NCBI RefSeq assembly: GCF_020164785.1
Contig: NZ_JAIUGX010000002.1
Span: forward strand, 186,001-250,000
Direction of reading: 5' to 3'
Length of the DNA stretch: 64,000 bases
Source of the DNA: Mesorhizobium sp. ES1-1
GTDB lineage: Bacteria > Pseudomonadota > Alphaproteobacteria > Rhizobiales > Rhizobiaceae
The notes below the pieces were generated by a model. The model was not told where the DNA came from. It ran no database searches and worked only from the letters and a program-made list of their open reading frames with translations. Positions 1 to 9,790 of this stretch are shown piece after piece. Position 1 is the first letter of the stretch. Every line of letters begins with the position of its first letter. The translations under genes were made by a program, and so were the position numbers.

Positions 1-1737
1 TTCCTCATAGCGCTCCGACCCCAGCGGCCCAAACAGCCTTTGTTCCATCAGCTCGGAGAAGCCGATGATGGCGTTCAGAGGCGTGCGCAATTCATGGGAC
101 ATGTTGGCCAGGAACTCGGACTTGGCCCGGTTAGCAGCTTCTGCCCGTTCGGTTTCCTTCATGTATTTGCGGTTGAGGTCCACCAATTCGCGCGAGCGCT
201 CCTCTTCGGCGCGCCGCGCGAGGCTGAGATCATGGATCGTCGCCATCAACCGGCGCTCGCTGTCGACCAACTTGTCCTGATGCAGCTTGATCTGGGTAAT
301 GTCGGAGCCGACCGAGACGATGCCGCCGTCGCGGGTCCTCAGTTCGTTGACCTGCAGCCAGCGGCCGTCGGCCAATTGCCGTTCGAAAGTCGCGCCGCCT
401 TGCAGACCGCTGGTGTTGGCGAGCCGCCGCTCGGAAGCAAAGGCCAGCATGCGGTCCTCCAGCACGGCGCGCGGGGTACCTGGCATCACATCGCGGTCCG
501 AAAGCCCATTGTCCTGCTGGTACTTGGAATTGCACATGATCAAGTGCTGGGCCGAATCCCACAGCACGAAGGATTCATTGATGTTCTCGATCGCTGTCCT
601 GAGGCGAAGGTCGGCGGCCTCCGAACGCAACGCCAGATGCCGTTGCTCGGTGACGTCGACGGCGATGCCGATCAGCTGGATCTCCGGCGCTTCGGGATCG
701 ATAACCTGCGCCCTGGCGCGCATCCATACCCACTGGCCGTCGGCATGCCGCATCCGGAACACCTGGTCGATATGGTCGATCTCGCGGGCAACGATCCTGT
801 TGGCGAGCTCGAACAAATCGCCGTCCTCGGGATGGATGATCTCGTCGACCTCTCCGAAAGACAGCATCGTGGTGCAAGGCTCGTAGCCCAGCATGTCGTA
901 CATCGAGCGCGACCAGTACATCTTGCCGCGAACCATGTCCCAGTCCCACAGGCCGCAGCGGCCGCGAACCAGGGCCATGTCGATACGCTGATGGGCTTCG
1001 AGGTAGATGCGGTCGGCCGCCTGCGCGCGCGAGGCCTGTCCAAAGTAGGCGTAGAGAATGATGATCAGCACGCCGGCCGTCAGCACGAACAGCGTCACGT
1101 TGAGCGAGACCGTCTTGCGCCAGGCGTCGTAAACAGCATCCTGGGGAACCAGCGCCGCCGCGGCCCCTTTGCGATCATTCGCCAGGCTGACGGCTGCGTA
1201 CCAGTCCTGGCCGCCGATATTGACCTCCATGACGCCGGCGCGATCGCCGAACATGAAAAGGGGCTGGCCGCCCTGGACGAGACCGTCGAGCGAATGGCCT
1301 TGCCATGGGACGGAGCGCGGTGTCACCGCAACGATCTTGAACGCACTGTCGGTGATGACCAGCACATGGCTGCGCCCCATCGCTCCCTGGCGGCTGGTGG
1401 TCTCCAGCAGGTCCTGTATGGCGCCCGGCACCGTGTCGGAGGTTGTGGCGAGCGAACTGGCCAGTTGGCCCGCCGCCAGCGTGAGGATGGCCTTTGCGTC
1501 GCGCTCGACATCGTCCCGCTCGTTCATCAACGACAGGACGCGCAGCGCCGCTATCACGACAAGGAACGTGATGATGAGAGCTGGGATCGACCGGCGCAGC
1601 AATGGTTCGGCGGCCAGAAGCCGCCGGTAGGCCGGCTCGGCGATGAGCCGCGTATTTCCGGCAAGGCCGTCGCTTCGCGTTTCGCGATGCGCAAAGGCCT
1701 TCCCTCCGGGCGCGCCCCACGCGTCCGCCTTCGCCAT
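1..1737 (-). CDS. PAS-domain sensor histidine kinase, PleC/DivJ-like (3' part beyond window)
   Basis: The gene starts at an ATG at 1737 and stays open to base 1, giving 579 codons, so the rest of the kinase core lies outside the window. Two membrane segments (about residues 51-71 and 209-231) bracket a periplasmic sensor region. Two PAS domains follow, at about 248-370 (with GLWDWD and MLGY) and 385-500. The phosphoacceptor H-box [16 protein letters not shown] has its histidine near residue 548. This H-box form and the first PAS motif resemble the PleC/DivJ/PdhS kinases that act on the cell-cycle regulator DivK in alphaproteobacteria. That assignment is an inference because the catalytic ATPase domain is not visible. 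The next gene, pepN, is on the same strand upstream, 160 bp away. Confidence 0.85.
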   Translation of the reverse strand, partial: MAKADAWGAPGGKAFAHRETRSDGLAGNTRLIAEPAYRRLLAAEPLLRRSIPALIITFLVVIAALRVLSLMNERDDVERDAKAILTLAAGQLASSLATTSDTVPGAIQDLLETTSRQGAMGRSHVLVITDSAFKIVAVTPRSVPWQGHSLDGLVQGGQPLFMFGDRAGVMEVNIGGQDWYAAVSLANDRKGAAAALVPQDAVYDAWRKTVSLNVTLFVLTAGVLIIILYAYFGQASRAQAADRIYLEAHQRIDMALVRGRCGLWDWDMVRGKMYWSRSMYDMLGYEPCTTMLSFGEVDEIIHPEDGDLFELANRIVAREIDHIDQVFRMRHADGQWVWMRARAQVIDPEAPEIQLIGIAVDVTEQRHLALRSEAADLRLRTAIENINESFVLWDSAQHLIMCNSKYQQDNGLSDRDVMPGTPRAVLEDRMLAFASERRLANTSGLQGGATFERQLADGRWLQVNELRTRDGGIVSVGSDITQIKLHQDKLVDSERRLMATIHDLSLARRAEEERSRELVDLNRKYMKETERAEAANRAKSEFLANMSHELRTPLNAIIGFSELMEQRLFGPLGSERYEE

Positions 1738-1897
1738 AAATGGCACTCCCCGAATTTGCCGATGCTGCTTGGTGATCCGGCAAACGCCGCACTTCCGAAT
1801 CGTCAGTAAAGAATCAAACGTGATTCGCCTTGTCCAGTGGCGCGGCCAAAAAACATTAAAAATCGACTAAAATAATGGCTTTTGGCCCTGCGGCCGC

Positions 1898-4543
1898 TCA
1901 GGCGAGCGTGCGCTCCACGATATCGCGCAGATCCGCCGACAGATTTTCGGTATTGGCGATGAAAAGCAGCGCCTCCCGGGCCTTGTCCTGCCGGCCAGGT
2001 TCGAGCGAACGCCACGACCTGAGCGCCGTCGCCAGGCGCGCGGCCACTTGCGGGTTGCGCTTTTCCACCTCGAGCACTATCCGCGAGAAGAATCTGTACC
2101 CTTCGCCGTCCGCGCGGTGGAACCCGATCTGGTTAGCGCTGAAGAATGTGCCGATCAGCGATCGCACCCGGTTCGGGTTAGACAGCGAGAAGGCGGGATG
2201 AGCGGTCAGTGCCCGAACCGTCTCGACGGTCTGATAGCCGGGCACGCTGGCCTGGATCTGGAACCATTTGTCCATCACCAGGGCGTCCGACTCGTATGTT
2301 GTCTCGAATGCGGCCAGTGCCGCCGTTGCTTCATGAGAACCGTGGTGACGATGGGCGAGCACGGCGAGTGCCGCCGCGCGGTCGGTCATGTTGGTCGCCG
2401 AATGGAAATGGTCGGCCGCCAAGGCGGGGCCGCCGGGCGAGAGCGCCAGATAGTCGAGCAGGGTGTTGCGCAGGGCGCGCCGCCCGGCGCTCGTTGCGTC
2501 GGGGCTGAACGCGGCCTTGTCGGCAAGCCCCTCGTAGAGGGAGGAAAATGCTTCCCGGTTGGCGCTGCCGATCGCCAAGGCCAGCGCTTCCCTGGCCGTA
2601 TGAATGGCGTCAGGATTGATGTTGTTGCCGATATCACGGGCGATGTCGGCCTCGCTCGGCAGCCCCAGTGCAAGGGCCCGGTAGGCGGGTTCCAGCGTCT
2701 CGTCGCCGGCGATGTCGCCGGCCAGTCCCGTCAGGCGCCTCGCGAAGGCGTGTTGCTTGCCGTCCAGGGTCTGGCGGACAGCGGCGATCAGCGTGTCAGT
2801 CAGCAGCGTGTTGAAGGCCTGCCAGCGGGAAAAGGCGTCGCTGTCATGGCGAGCCAGGAAGAACTGGTCGTCGGCCTTTTGCTCGACCGAAAGCGTCACC
2901 GGCGCAGAGAAACCGCGATTGAGCGACACCGCGGGGCGCTCGGACACGCCTGAGAAACGAATAACATGGCGGCGTTTGCGGATGTGGATGACGCCGCCCT
3001 CTACGCTTGCGCCCTCGACGCCTCCATAAGCCACGGGCTCGCCCCCGGCGCCGATCAGGCCGAAGGCGAGGGGGATGTGCATCAGCCGCTTGCGGCTTTC
3101 GTACGGTGTCGGCGGCACCGACTGTTCTATCTCCAGGATAAATTCCCGCGCAGCCGGATTGTGCTTCGAACTGACGGTCAGATTGGGCGTGCCCGCCTGA
3201 TGGTACCAAAGCGAGAACTGGGAGAGATCGCGGCCAGATGCATCCTCGAAGACTTGCAGGAAATCCTCGATTGTCGCTGCCTGGCCGTCATGGCGCTCGA
3301 AATAAAGATCCATGCCTGCGCGGAACGCATCGCTCCCGAGAATAGTGCGGATCATGCGCACGACTTCCGAGCCCTTTTCGTAGACCGTCGCCGTATAGAA
3401 ATTGTTGATCTCGCGGTAGCGGCGCGGTCTCACCGGATGCGCCAGCGGCCCCTGGTCCTCGGGAAACTGGTGCGCGCGCAAGGTGCGGACTTCGGCGATG
3501 CGCTTGACCGCGCGCGAGCGCTGGTCGGCGGAGAACTCATGGTCGCGAAAGACAGTGAGACCTTCTTTCAGGCAAAGCTGGAACCAGTCGCGGCAAGTGA
3601 TTCTGTTGCCTGTCCAATTGTGAAAATATTCATGCGCAATAATGGCTTCGATGTTGGCGAAATCGGCATCCGTCGCCGTTTCCCGGTCGGCCAGCACATA
3701 TTTGTCGTTGAAGACGTTGAGGCCCTTGTTTTCCATCGCACCCATGTTGAAGTCCGACACGGCGACGATGTTGAAGACGTCGAGGTCATATTCCCGGCCG
3801 AACTTCTCCTCATCCCATTTCATCGACCGCTTCAGGGCGTCCATTGCGTAACCCGCCAGCCGTTCCTTTCCGGGCTCGACATAGATGCCGAGCTCGACAT
3901 CGCGTCCGGACAGGGTTACGAAACTGTCGGCGACCTTGCCCAGATTCCCGGCCACCAGAGCAAACAGGTAGGATGGCTTGGGGAAGGGGTCGTGCCACGC
4001 TGCGTAGTGCCAGCCGTCGCCGATATCGCCCTTGTCGATAGGGTTGCCGTTGGAAAGCAGCAGGGGCGCCTCGTCGCGCAGGGCCTCGATCCGCACCGTG
4101 TAGACCGAAAGGATATCCGGCCGGTCCAGGAAATAGGTGATGCGCCGAAAGCCCTCGGCCTCGCATTGCGTGCAATAGACGTTGCTGGACCGATAAAGGC
4201 CCATCAGGGCCTCATTGCCGGCCGGCGCCAGCTCGGTCTCCATGGTGAGCTGGAAAACGCTCGCGGCGGGCGGCTTGAGGATAGTCAGGCGGTCCGGCGT
4301 CACCAGGAGGTCGGCCTGCTCGACCGACTTGCCGTCGATCTCGACGCGATTGAGTTTCAGCCCGTCACCATCAAGCACCAGGGGAGCCGAAACCGCTGCT
4401 GCATCACGGCGTTCGACCGTCAGCACGGCAGTCACACGGGTTGCTTCGGGCGAAAGACGGAAGGTCAGGTTGGTTTGTGGAATGAGGTAGTCGGTGGGGC
4501 GGTAGTCTTCGAGCCTGAAGACCTGGCCGGTGTCCGTGCGCAT
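1898..4543 (-). CDS. pepN: Aminopeptidase N (M1 zinc metallopeptidase)
   Basis: A cytoplasmic M1-family aminopeptidase that removes N-terminal residues from peptides. The predicted 881-residue protein matches the length of bacterial PepN. The substrate-binding GAMEN motif is at about 268-272. The zinc-binding HEYFH is at 304-308, with the third ligand Glu at about 327 in LKEGL. The C-terminal half is the helical PepN domain. The ATG at 4543 is preferred over an in-frame start 54 bp upstream: it is preceded by an AGGA ribosome-binding sequence and gives the family N-terminus MRTDTGQVFRLEDYRP. It is divergent from the molybdoenzyme gene at 4698, so the 154-bp gap should hold both promoters. Nothing unusual was seen. 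Confidence 0.97.
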   Translation of the reverse strand: MRTDTGQVFRLEDYRPTDYLIPQTNLTFRLSPEATRVTAVLTVERRDAAAVSAPLVLDGDGLKLNRVEIDGKSVEQADLLVTPDRLTILKPPAASVFQLTMETELAPAGNEALMGLYRSSNVYCTQCEAEGFRRITYFLDRPDILSVYTVRIEALRDEAPLLLSNGNPIDKGDIGDGWHYAAWHDPFPKPSYLFALVAGNLGKVADSFVTLSGRDVELGIYVEPGKERLAGYAMDALKRSMKWDEEKFGREYDLDVFNIVAVSDFNMGAMENKGLNVFNDKYVLADRETATDADFANIEAIIAHEYFHNWTGNRITCRDWFQLCLKEGLTVFRDHEFSADQRSRAVKRIAEVRTLRAHQFPEDQGPLAHPVRPRRYREINNFYTATVYEKGSEVVRMIRTILGSDAFRAGMDLYFERHDGQAATIEDFLQVFEDASGRDLSQFSLWYHQAGTPNLTVSSKHNPAAREFILEIEQSVPPTPYESRKRLMHIPLAFGLIGAGGEPVAYGGVEGASVEGGVIHIRKRRHVIRFSGVSERPAVSLNRGFSAPVTLSVEQKADDQFFLARHDSDAFSRWQAFNTLLTDTLIAAVRQTLDGKQHAFARRLTGLAGDIAGDETLEPAYRALALGLPSEADIARDIGNNINPDAIHTAREALALAIGSANREAFSSLYEGLADKAAFSPDATSAGRRALRNTLLDYLALSPGGPALAADHFHSATNMTDRAAALAVLAHRHHGSHEATAALAAFETTYESDALVMDKWFQIQASVPGYQTVETVRALTAHPAFSLSNPNRVRSLIGTFFSANQIGFHRADGEGYRFFSRIVLEVEKRNPQVAARLATALRSWRSLEPGRQDKAREALLFIANTENLSADLRDIVERTLA

Positions 4544-4697
4544 TCCCTGGGTTTTCCTGTCGACTGTATTGGGCGCCGATCGCTTCCGCCGGTCCAAAAA
4601 TTTGAAGTCCGCGCTCTTTACACGAAACGGTCTCTCGACAAAACTCAGCCGAAGCCTATTTCAGGCATTCATCTCCCACCATCATCGCGAGGCATCC

Positions 4698-7004
4698 ATG
4701 ACCGTCGTCACGCCGAAATTCGGAATGGGCGCCTCTGTGCTGAGGCGCGAGGACGCCGCCTTCATCAAGGGACAGGGCCGCTACACGGATGACATCCAAC
4801 CGGCTGGCGTCTTGCATGGCTATGTCGTCCGGTCGCCTGTCGCAAAAGCAAGGTTCACCGTCGGATCTACCGACGCTGCGAAGGCAGCCGAAGGTGTCCA
4901 CCTTGTGTTGACCGGCGCGGACCTCGCTCATCTGGGTGATCTCAAATCCGGCGCCATGCAGGCGCAGCCTGATGGCACCAAGGCGCCGACGCGCGACATT
5001 CCCGTTCTATGCCGCGACCGCGTGCAGTATGTCGGCGATGCTGTCGCCTTCGTGGTCGCCGACAGTCGCGCCCTGGCGCAAGACGCCGCCGATCTGATCG
5101 ATGTCGATTATGATGCCGAGGACGCCGCCTCAGGCACCGCGTCGGCGCTTGCAGAACAAACGCCACTGGTTTGGCCGGAACTCGGCTCCAACCGCGCTTT
5201 TTCCTATCACATGGGCGACCAGGCAAAGACCGAGGCGGCTTTCGCCAAGGCTGCCCACGTCACCCGCATCGACTTCGTCAACAACCGGCTGGTCTGCAAC
5301 TATATGGAGCCGCGCTCGGCAATCGGCGAGTGGAATGAGCAGGAGAAGCGCTTCGTGCTGACCACTGGGTCGCAGGGCGTGCATTCGATGCAGAAAATTC
5401 TGGCCGGCCTGTTCAACGTCAAGAAGGATCAGTTGCGCGTCATCACGCCGGATGTCGGCGGCGGTTTTGGACCCAAGGCCTTCGTCTACCGCGAATATCC
5501 GCTGGTGATGGAGGCGGCCAAACGGCTCGGCCGCCCCGTCAAATGGGCTGGCGACCGAACCGAGCACTTCCTGACCGACGCGCAAGGCCGCGACAATGTC
5601 GTGACGGCCGAGATGGCGCTGGACAAGGACGGCCGCTTCCTTGGCATGAAGGTGGAGCTGCTTGCCAATATCGGCGCCTATGTCTCCCAATATGGGCCGT
5701 TCATTCCCTATATCGGCGTCACCATGTCGACGGGCGTGTACGACATCCCGGCTCTGGATGTCTCCGTGACGGGGCTTTACACCAACACCTGCCCGGTCGA
5801 TGCCTATCGCGGCGCTGGCCGGCCGGAAGCGGCTTTCCTGCTGGAAAAGCTGGTCGATGCGTGCGCCCACGATCTCGGCCTGCCGGTGGATGAGATCCGC
5901 CGCCGCAACTTCATCCGGCCCGAGCAGTTTCCGTACCGCACACAGACCGGTCGCCTTTATGACAATGGTGAATTCGCCGGCCATATGGACCGGGCCATTG
6001 AACAGTCGGAATGGAAGGCTTTTGCGCAGCGGCTCGCGAAGTCGAAGGCTGACGGCAAGATCCGCGGCATTGGCATGGCGACCTATATCGAGGCCTGCGC
6101 TTTTCCAGGTTCGGAACCGGCCTTCGTCGAGCTCAATGGAGACGGTTCCGTCACGTTGAAAATCGGCACCCAGACCAATGGTCAGGGACACGCGACCGCC
6201 TACGCGCAATTCCTGTCGGAGAAGCTCAACCTCGACATTGACAAGATCCATGTCCGCCAGGGCGATACGGACGAATTGAAGGCCGGCGGCGGCACCGGCG
6301 GCTCGCGATCCATTCCACTCGGCGGCGTTTCGGCGTCGCGCGCCGGCGAGGACCTGGCCAACAAGATCAAACGCATCGCCGCCGATGAACTGGAAGCGTC
6401 GGCCGGAGACATCGAACTGGCCGACGGCGTTGCGCGCATTGTCGGCACCGATCGCACGATCGACTTTTCGAGCATCGCCAAGGCCGCCAAGACACCAGAT
6501 GATCTCAAGGGCTTTGGCGAATTCGTCCAGGACGAGTGCACCTACCCGAACGGCACCCATATCTGCGAGGTCGAGATCGATCCGGACACAGGCGCGACCG
6601 AGATCGTCCGCTATACGATCGTCGATGATTTCGGAGTGACCGTAAATCCGGTCCTGCTCGCCGGCCAGGTGCATGGTGGGGTGGTGCAGGGCATCGGCCA
6701 GGCGCTGACCGAGGACACGGTTTATGGCGAGGATGGACAGCTGCTGACGGCGAGCTTCATGGATTACGCCATGCCACGCGCCGACAATTTCCCGTTCTTC
6801 CATTTCGAGACCCGCAACGTGCCTTCGACCACCAATGCGCTCGGCATCAAGGGCGCGGGCGAGGCCGGCACGATCGGCTCGACGCCGGCCGCACTTAATG
6901 CCGTGACCGATGCGCTCTGGCGCGAATATGGGGTGAAACACATTGAGATGCCGGCGACGCCGGCACGCATCTGGGCGACGATCCGGGAAGCCACGGGAGC
7001 GTGA
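4698..7004 (+). CDS. Xanthine dehydrogenase family molybdopterin-binding large subunit (CoxL/CutL type)
   Basis: A 768-residue molybdenum hydroxylase catalytic subunit. The N-terminal a/b hammerhead domain covers about the first 130 residues. The molybdopterin-binding domains carry GGGFGPK (about 254-260), a DAYRGAGRPEA segment, and C-terminal GAGEAG near 722, which contains the glutamate used for base catalysis in this family. Enzymes of this type oxidise aldehydes, purines, CO or other small molecules, and the substrate cannot be read from the sequence. The start chosen gives MTVVTPKFGMGASVLRRED, the usual N-terminus; a longer in-frame extension overlaps the pepN promoter region. The FAD-binding and [2Fe-2S] subunits that normally accompany it are absent nearby. 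The stop codon overlaps the next gene's GTG start by 4 bp. Confidence 0.92.
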   Translation: MTVVTPKFGMGASVLRREDAAFIKGQGRYTDDIQPAGVLHGYVVRSPVAKARFTVGSTDAAKAAEGVHLVLTGADLAHLGDLKSGAMQAQPDGTKAPTRDIPVLCRDRVQYVGDAVAFVVADSRALAQDAADLIDVDYDAEDAASGTASALAEQTPLVWPELGSNRAFSYHMGDQAKTEAAFAKAAHVTRIDFVNNRLVCNYMEPRSAIGEWNEQEKRFVLTTGSQGVHSMQKILAGLFNVKKDQLRVITPDVGGGFGPKAFVYREYPLVMEAAKRLGRPVKWAGDRTEHFLTDAQGRDNVVTAEMALDKDGRFLGMKVELLANIGAYVSQYGPFIPYIGVTMSTGVYDIPALDVSVTGLYTNTCPVDAYRGAGRPEAAFLLEKLVDACAHDLGLPVDEIRRRNFIRPEQFPYRTQTGRLYDNGEFAGHMDRAIEQSEWKAFAQRLAKSKADGKIRGIGMATYIEACAFPGSEPAFVELNGDGSVTLKIGTQTNGQGHATAYAQFLSEKLNLDIDKIHVRQGDTDELKAGGGTGGSRSIPLGGVSASRAGEDLANKIKRIAADELEASAGDIELADGVARIVGTDRTIDFSSIAKAAKTPDDLKGFGEFVQDECTYPNGTHICEVEIDPDTGATEIVRYTIVDDFGVTVNPVLLAGQVHGGVVQGIGQALTEDTVYGEDGQLLTASFMDYAMPRADNFPFFHFETRNVPSTTNALGIKGAGEAGTIGSTPAALNAVTDALWREYGVKHIEMPATPARIWATIREATGA

Positions 7005-7978
7005 CGGCCAGGCCAGGCATTCCGGCGGTAGCCGCGGCTCACCATGCCGTCGGACAGAACGTTCTCACAGGTATCATGCTCAAGATCGTCTCGGTGGCGG
7101 TGTTCGTTGGCATGTCGAGCTGCATCAAGGCGGCCGGCACCGTGCCCGCGGGCCAGATCGTCTTCTTCCGCTCTTTCTTCGCGATTTTTCCGATCATCGT
7201 CTTTCTCGCCTTCAAAGGACAACTCGGCACCGCATTCACGACCAGTCGTCCGCTCAATCACGTTGCGCGCGGCGTTGTCGGCGTCTGCTCCATGGGGCTC
7301 AGTTTCTTCGCGCTGACGCGGTTGCCGCTACCGGAGGCCATCACGCTTAACTACGCACAGCCGCTGCTGGTCGTGGTGTTCAGCTCGATCTTCCTGGGCG
7401 AAGCGATCCGTATCTATCGCTGGAGCGCGGTTGCGGTTGGCCTTATCGGCGTCGTGGTGATTTCATGGCCGGAACTGACGCTTCTGAATTCGGGCGCCGC
7501 TCTTGGTGACCAGGAAGTCCTTGGCGTCGTCGCGGCACTTGTTTCAGCAGCGATTGCCGCGAACGCCATTCTACTCGTCCGTAACCTTGTCCAGACCGAA
7601 AGGACCGCGACCATCGTGCTCTGGTTCTCGGCAACGGCGAGTGTGGCTGGGCTGTTGTCGCTGCCTTTTGGCTGGCAGGCACTCACACCGTCGCAGGCGG
7701 GCCTGCTGGTCGCTGCGGGTTTCTGTGGCGGGCTGGCGCAGATTCTGATGACGGCCGCCTACCGCCACGCCGAGGCGTCGGTTGTAGCACCTTTCGAATA
7801 CACCTCAATGATCCTTGCCGTCGTGGTCGGTTATTTCGCCTTTGGCGATGTCGCCACGCTCAATACACTCGTCGGTGGCGTGATCGTCGTTGCCGCCGGC
7901 CTCTTCATCATCTGGCGTGAGCGCCAGCTCGGGCTGGAGCGCACCCGCACTCGGCAGGCAGCGCCGCCGCAGGGGTGA
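7001..7978 (+). CDS. DMT-family (EamA) transporter
   Basis: A 325-residue hydrophobic protein with about ten membrane-spanning segments in two EamA repeats, the layout of drug/metabolite transporters in the inner membrane. The FFRSFFA motif at the end of the first repeat's second helix is typical of this branch. The GTG start overlaps the molybdoenzyme stop as GTGA, implying translational coupling and co-expression. An internal ATG at about 7076 would cut the first helix short and is less likely. Physical coupling suggests it may move the substrate or product of the upstream oxidase, but that is inference. The gene ends with no gap against the convergent regulator gene. Confidence 0.9.
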   Translation: MTARPGIPAVAAAHHAVGQNVLTGIMLKIVSVAVFVGMSSCIKAAGTVPAGQIVFFRSFFAIFPIIVFLAFKGQLGTAFTTSRPLNHVARGVVGVCSMGLSFFALTRLPLPEAITLNYAQPLLVVVFSSIFLGEAIRIYRWSAVAVGLIGVVVISWPELTLLNSGAALGDQEVLGVVAALVSAAIAANAILLVRNLVQTERTATIVLWFSATASVAGLLSLPFGWQALTPSQAGLLVAAGFCGGLAQILMTAAYRHAEASVVAPFEYTSMILAVVVGYFAFGDVATLNTLVGGVIVVAAGLFIIWRERQLGLERTRTRQAAPPQG

Positions 7979-8791
7979 TCAGGACTGCCCCGCGCGCTCG
8001 CTTGCCAGCCGCACGAGCACAGCCCTTGTCTGCTCGTCGGCCGGAAAGAAGGATTCGATGGCCAGTTCCGACAATGTCACGTCCAGCGGCGTGCCGAAGA
8101 CGGTTATGGTGCTAATGAACGACAGCACTTGATCGCCATGCGCCAGTCTGAGCGGGTGAAAGATGGGGTTCGCCGCGAGGGGCGCGGGCCGGCCGGCCTT
8201 GGCCCCGGATGGGTAACGCCGCAGTTCGCGCTCCAGTTCGATCAGTTCAGCGTCGCCGCTCGCATCGTTCTGGTGATTGAGGCGCTGGAGCAGGTGCGCT
8301 CGCCATTCCCAAAGATTGACGATGCGCGATGCTATGCCGCCCGGATGCAGGCTGAGGCGGAGCACGTTGACCGGCGGCGTTAGCAGAGAGGCTTCCTTCA
8401 CGTCGGCAAGCAATGGCGCGACGGCCGCATTTGCCATGACCAGGTTCCAGTGCCGGTCCACAGCAAGCGCCGGGAAGGGCTCGTGTCCCTTGAGCACCAT
8501 CTCCACGGCGGCCATCGCCGGCGCCATCGTCGCGTCGCCGAGCGACCGTTCGCTGAAACTCGGCGCGAAGCCCGCCGCAAGCAGCAGCCGGTTTCGGTGC
8601 CTGAGGGGGATCGACAATTGTTCGGCAAGATGCAGTACCATCTCGCGAGAAGGCGCCGCACGCCCGCTTTCGACAAAGCTCAGATGTCGCTGTGAAATCT
8701 CGGCTTCCATGGCGAGGTCGAGCTGCGACATGCGACGGCGCGTCCGCCATTCGCGGATAAGGCCGCCGGCGCTGATTTCTGCTGTGGTCAT
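7979..8791 (-). CDS. XRE-family transcriptional regulator with MmyB-like ligand-binding domain
   Basis: A 270-residue DNA-binding protein. The N-terminal HTH_XRE domain (about residues 10-70) contains the helix-turn-helix sequence SQLDLAMEAEISQRHLSFVE. The C-terminal 190 residues match the MmyB-like ligand-binding fold, a PAS-like domain found in regulators first noted in Streptomyces and common in proteobacteria, where fatty acyl ligands have been suggested. It reads away from the divergent UDG side and ends exactly where the DMT transporter stops, so the two genes are tail to tail. Its targets are not evident; self-regulation from the 8792-8854 gap is possible. Family assignment is firm, the ligand is unknown. 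Confidence 0.9.
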   Translation of the reverse strand: MTTAEISAGGLIREWRTRRRMSQLDLAMEAEISQRHLSFVESGRAAPSREMVLHLAEQLSIPLRHRNRLLLAAGFAPSFSERSLGDATMAPAMAAVEMVLKGHEPFPALAVDRHWNLVMANAAVAPLLADVKEASLLTPPVNVLRLSLHPGGIASRIVNLWEWRAHLLQRLNHQNDASGDAELIELERELRRYPSGAKAGRPAPLAANPIFHPLRLAHGDQVLSFISTITVFGTPLDVTLSELAIESFFPADEQTRAVLVRLASERAGQS

Positions 8792-8854
8792 ATGCCACGA
8801 CTAGAGCGCTGGGAGAACGATTTCAATTACCCCAGCGGTAATCGCGCTACCCCG

Positions 8855-9727
8855 TCATCCAAGCGCGCGCAACTTCGCCTTCACCTCGAGGAAATCCCGC
8901 CAGGCCAGTTTCTTGTGCGCGGGCGCTCGCAGCAGGTAGGCGGGATGCAGCGTCGGCATGGCCGGGATGGCCACGCCGGATGACGTCGTATGGACGCGCC
9001 AGTTGCCGCGCAGCCGCAAAATGCCTTCGCTGGTGTTGAGCAGCGTCTTTGCCGACGGGCCGCCGAGGTTGACCAGCACCTTCGGATTGACCAGTTCGAC
9101 CTGCCGCTCGATGAACGGCCGGCAGATTTCGGTTTCGTGCGGTGTCGGCGTGCGGTTGCCGGGCGGCCGCCACGGAATGGCGTTGGCTATATAGACGGAG
9201 GAGCGATCCAAGCCAATCGCCGCCAGCATGCGGTCCAGCAGCCGGCCGGAGCGGCCGACAAAGGGCAGGCCCTCAATGTCCTCGTCGCGGCCCGGCGCTT
9301 CGCCCACCAGCATGATTGCTGCTTGCGGGTTGCCGTCGGCAAAGACCAGGTTCTTGGCAGTTGCCTTGAGATTGCAGCCGTCGAAGGCCGCCATCCGCTG
9401 GCGAAGCTCGTCCAGGGTCGTTGCCGTGGCCGCCAACTGACGTGCCAGCGCCGCCTGCGCTTCGTCGGGCACCGTGGCTCTCGCCGGGGGGGCGGCAACG
9501 CGTGTTGCATTGGCCCTGTCGTCTGCCTCGGCGCGCGACACGCTCGTTGAGCGACCGGGCGGGGTATTGTCGGGCAAGGGCGACGGCGCGCGCTCCGCCG
9601 GCCTGGGCGCGGCGTCGGCAAACCGGTTGACCGGCTGCTCGTCAAGCGCCTCGTCGACGCCCACGCTGGCATAAAAGGCGAGCAGGTCGGCAAGGTCGCG
9701 TCTATTGTCTGGAAAAGCGGCGGTCAT
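8855..9727 (-). CDS. Uracil-DNA glycosylase family protein (family-4-like)
   Basis: A 290-residue member of the uracil-DNA glycosylase superfamily. After a Pro/Ala-rich N-terminal region of about 90 residues comes the core, with GEAPGRDED (water-activating motif A), PFVGRSGRLL, the NRTPTP segment and the second active-site loop containing HPAYLLR. These proteins remove uracil from DNA and are related to the so-called phage DNA polymerase-like domain. Canonical family-4 enzymes hold a [4Fe-4S] cluster with four cysteines. Here I find only two Cys in the whole protein (DGCNLK and EICRPF), so the cluster is probably not formed. The gene stands alone, and the start at 9727 leaves a full-length core. 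Confidence 0.88.
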   Translation of the reverse strand: MTAAFPDNRRDLADLLAFYASVGVDEALDEQPVNRFADAAPRPAERAPSPLPDNTPPGRSTSVSRAEADDRANATRVAAPPARATVPDEAQAALARQLAATATTLDELRQRMAAFDGCNLKATAKNLVFADGNPQAAIMLVGEAPGRDEDIEGLPFVGRSGRLLDRMLAAIGLDRSSVYIANAIPWRPPGNRTPTPHETEICRPFIERQVELVNPKVLVNLGGPSAKTLLNTSEGILRLRGNWRVHTTSSGVAIPAMPTLHPAYLLRAPAHKKLAWRDFLEVKAKLRALG

Positions 9728-9790
9728 GGATTCACATTCGTCCGCATGACGAATATTTGCAAGGTTAGCCAGTATGGTTCCGGCTTGAAC

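Noticed and set aside
40..1809. A 589-codon open frame on the plus strand
   Set aside because: It is antisense to the histidine kinase, which has PAS and H-box motifs. The plus-strand translation has no recognisable domain and is a GC-rich shadow.
2966..4792. A 608-codon open frame on the plus strand
   Set aside because: It is antisense to pepN, whose GAMEN and HEYFH motifs are clear.
5130..6941. A 603-codon open frame on the minus strand
   Set aside because: It is antisense to the molybdoenzyme gene, which has clear family motifs.
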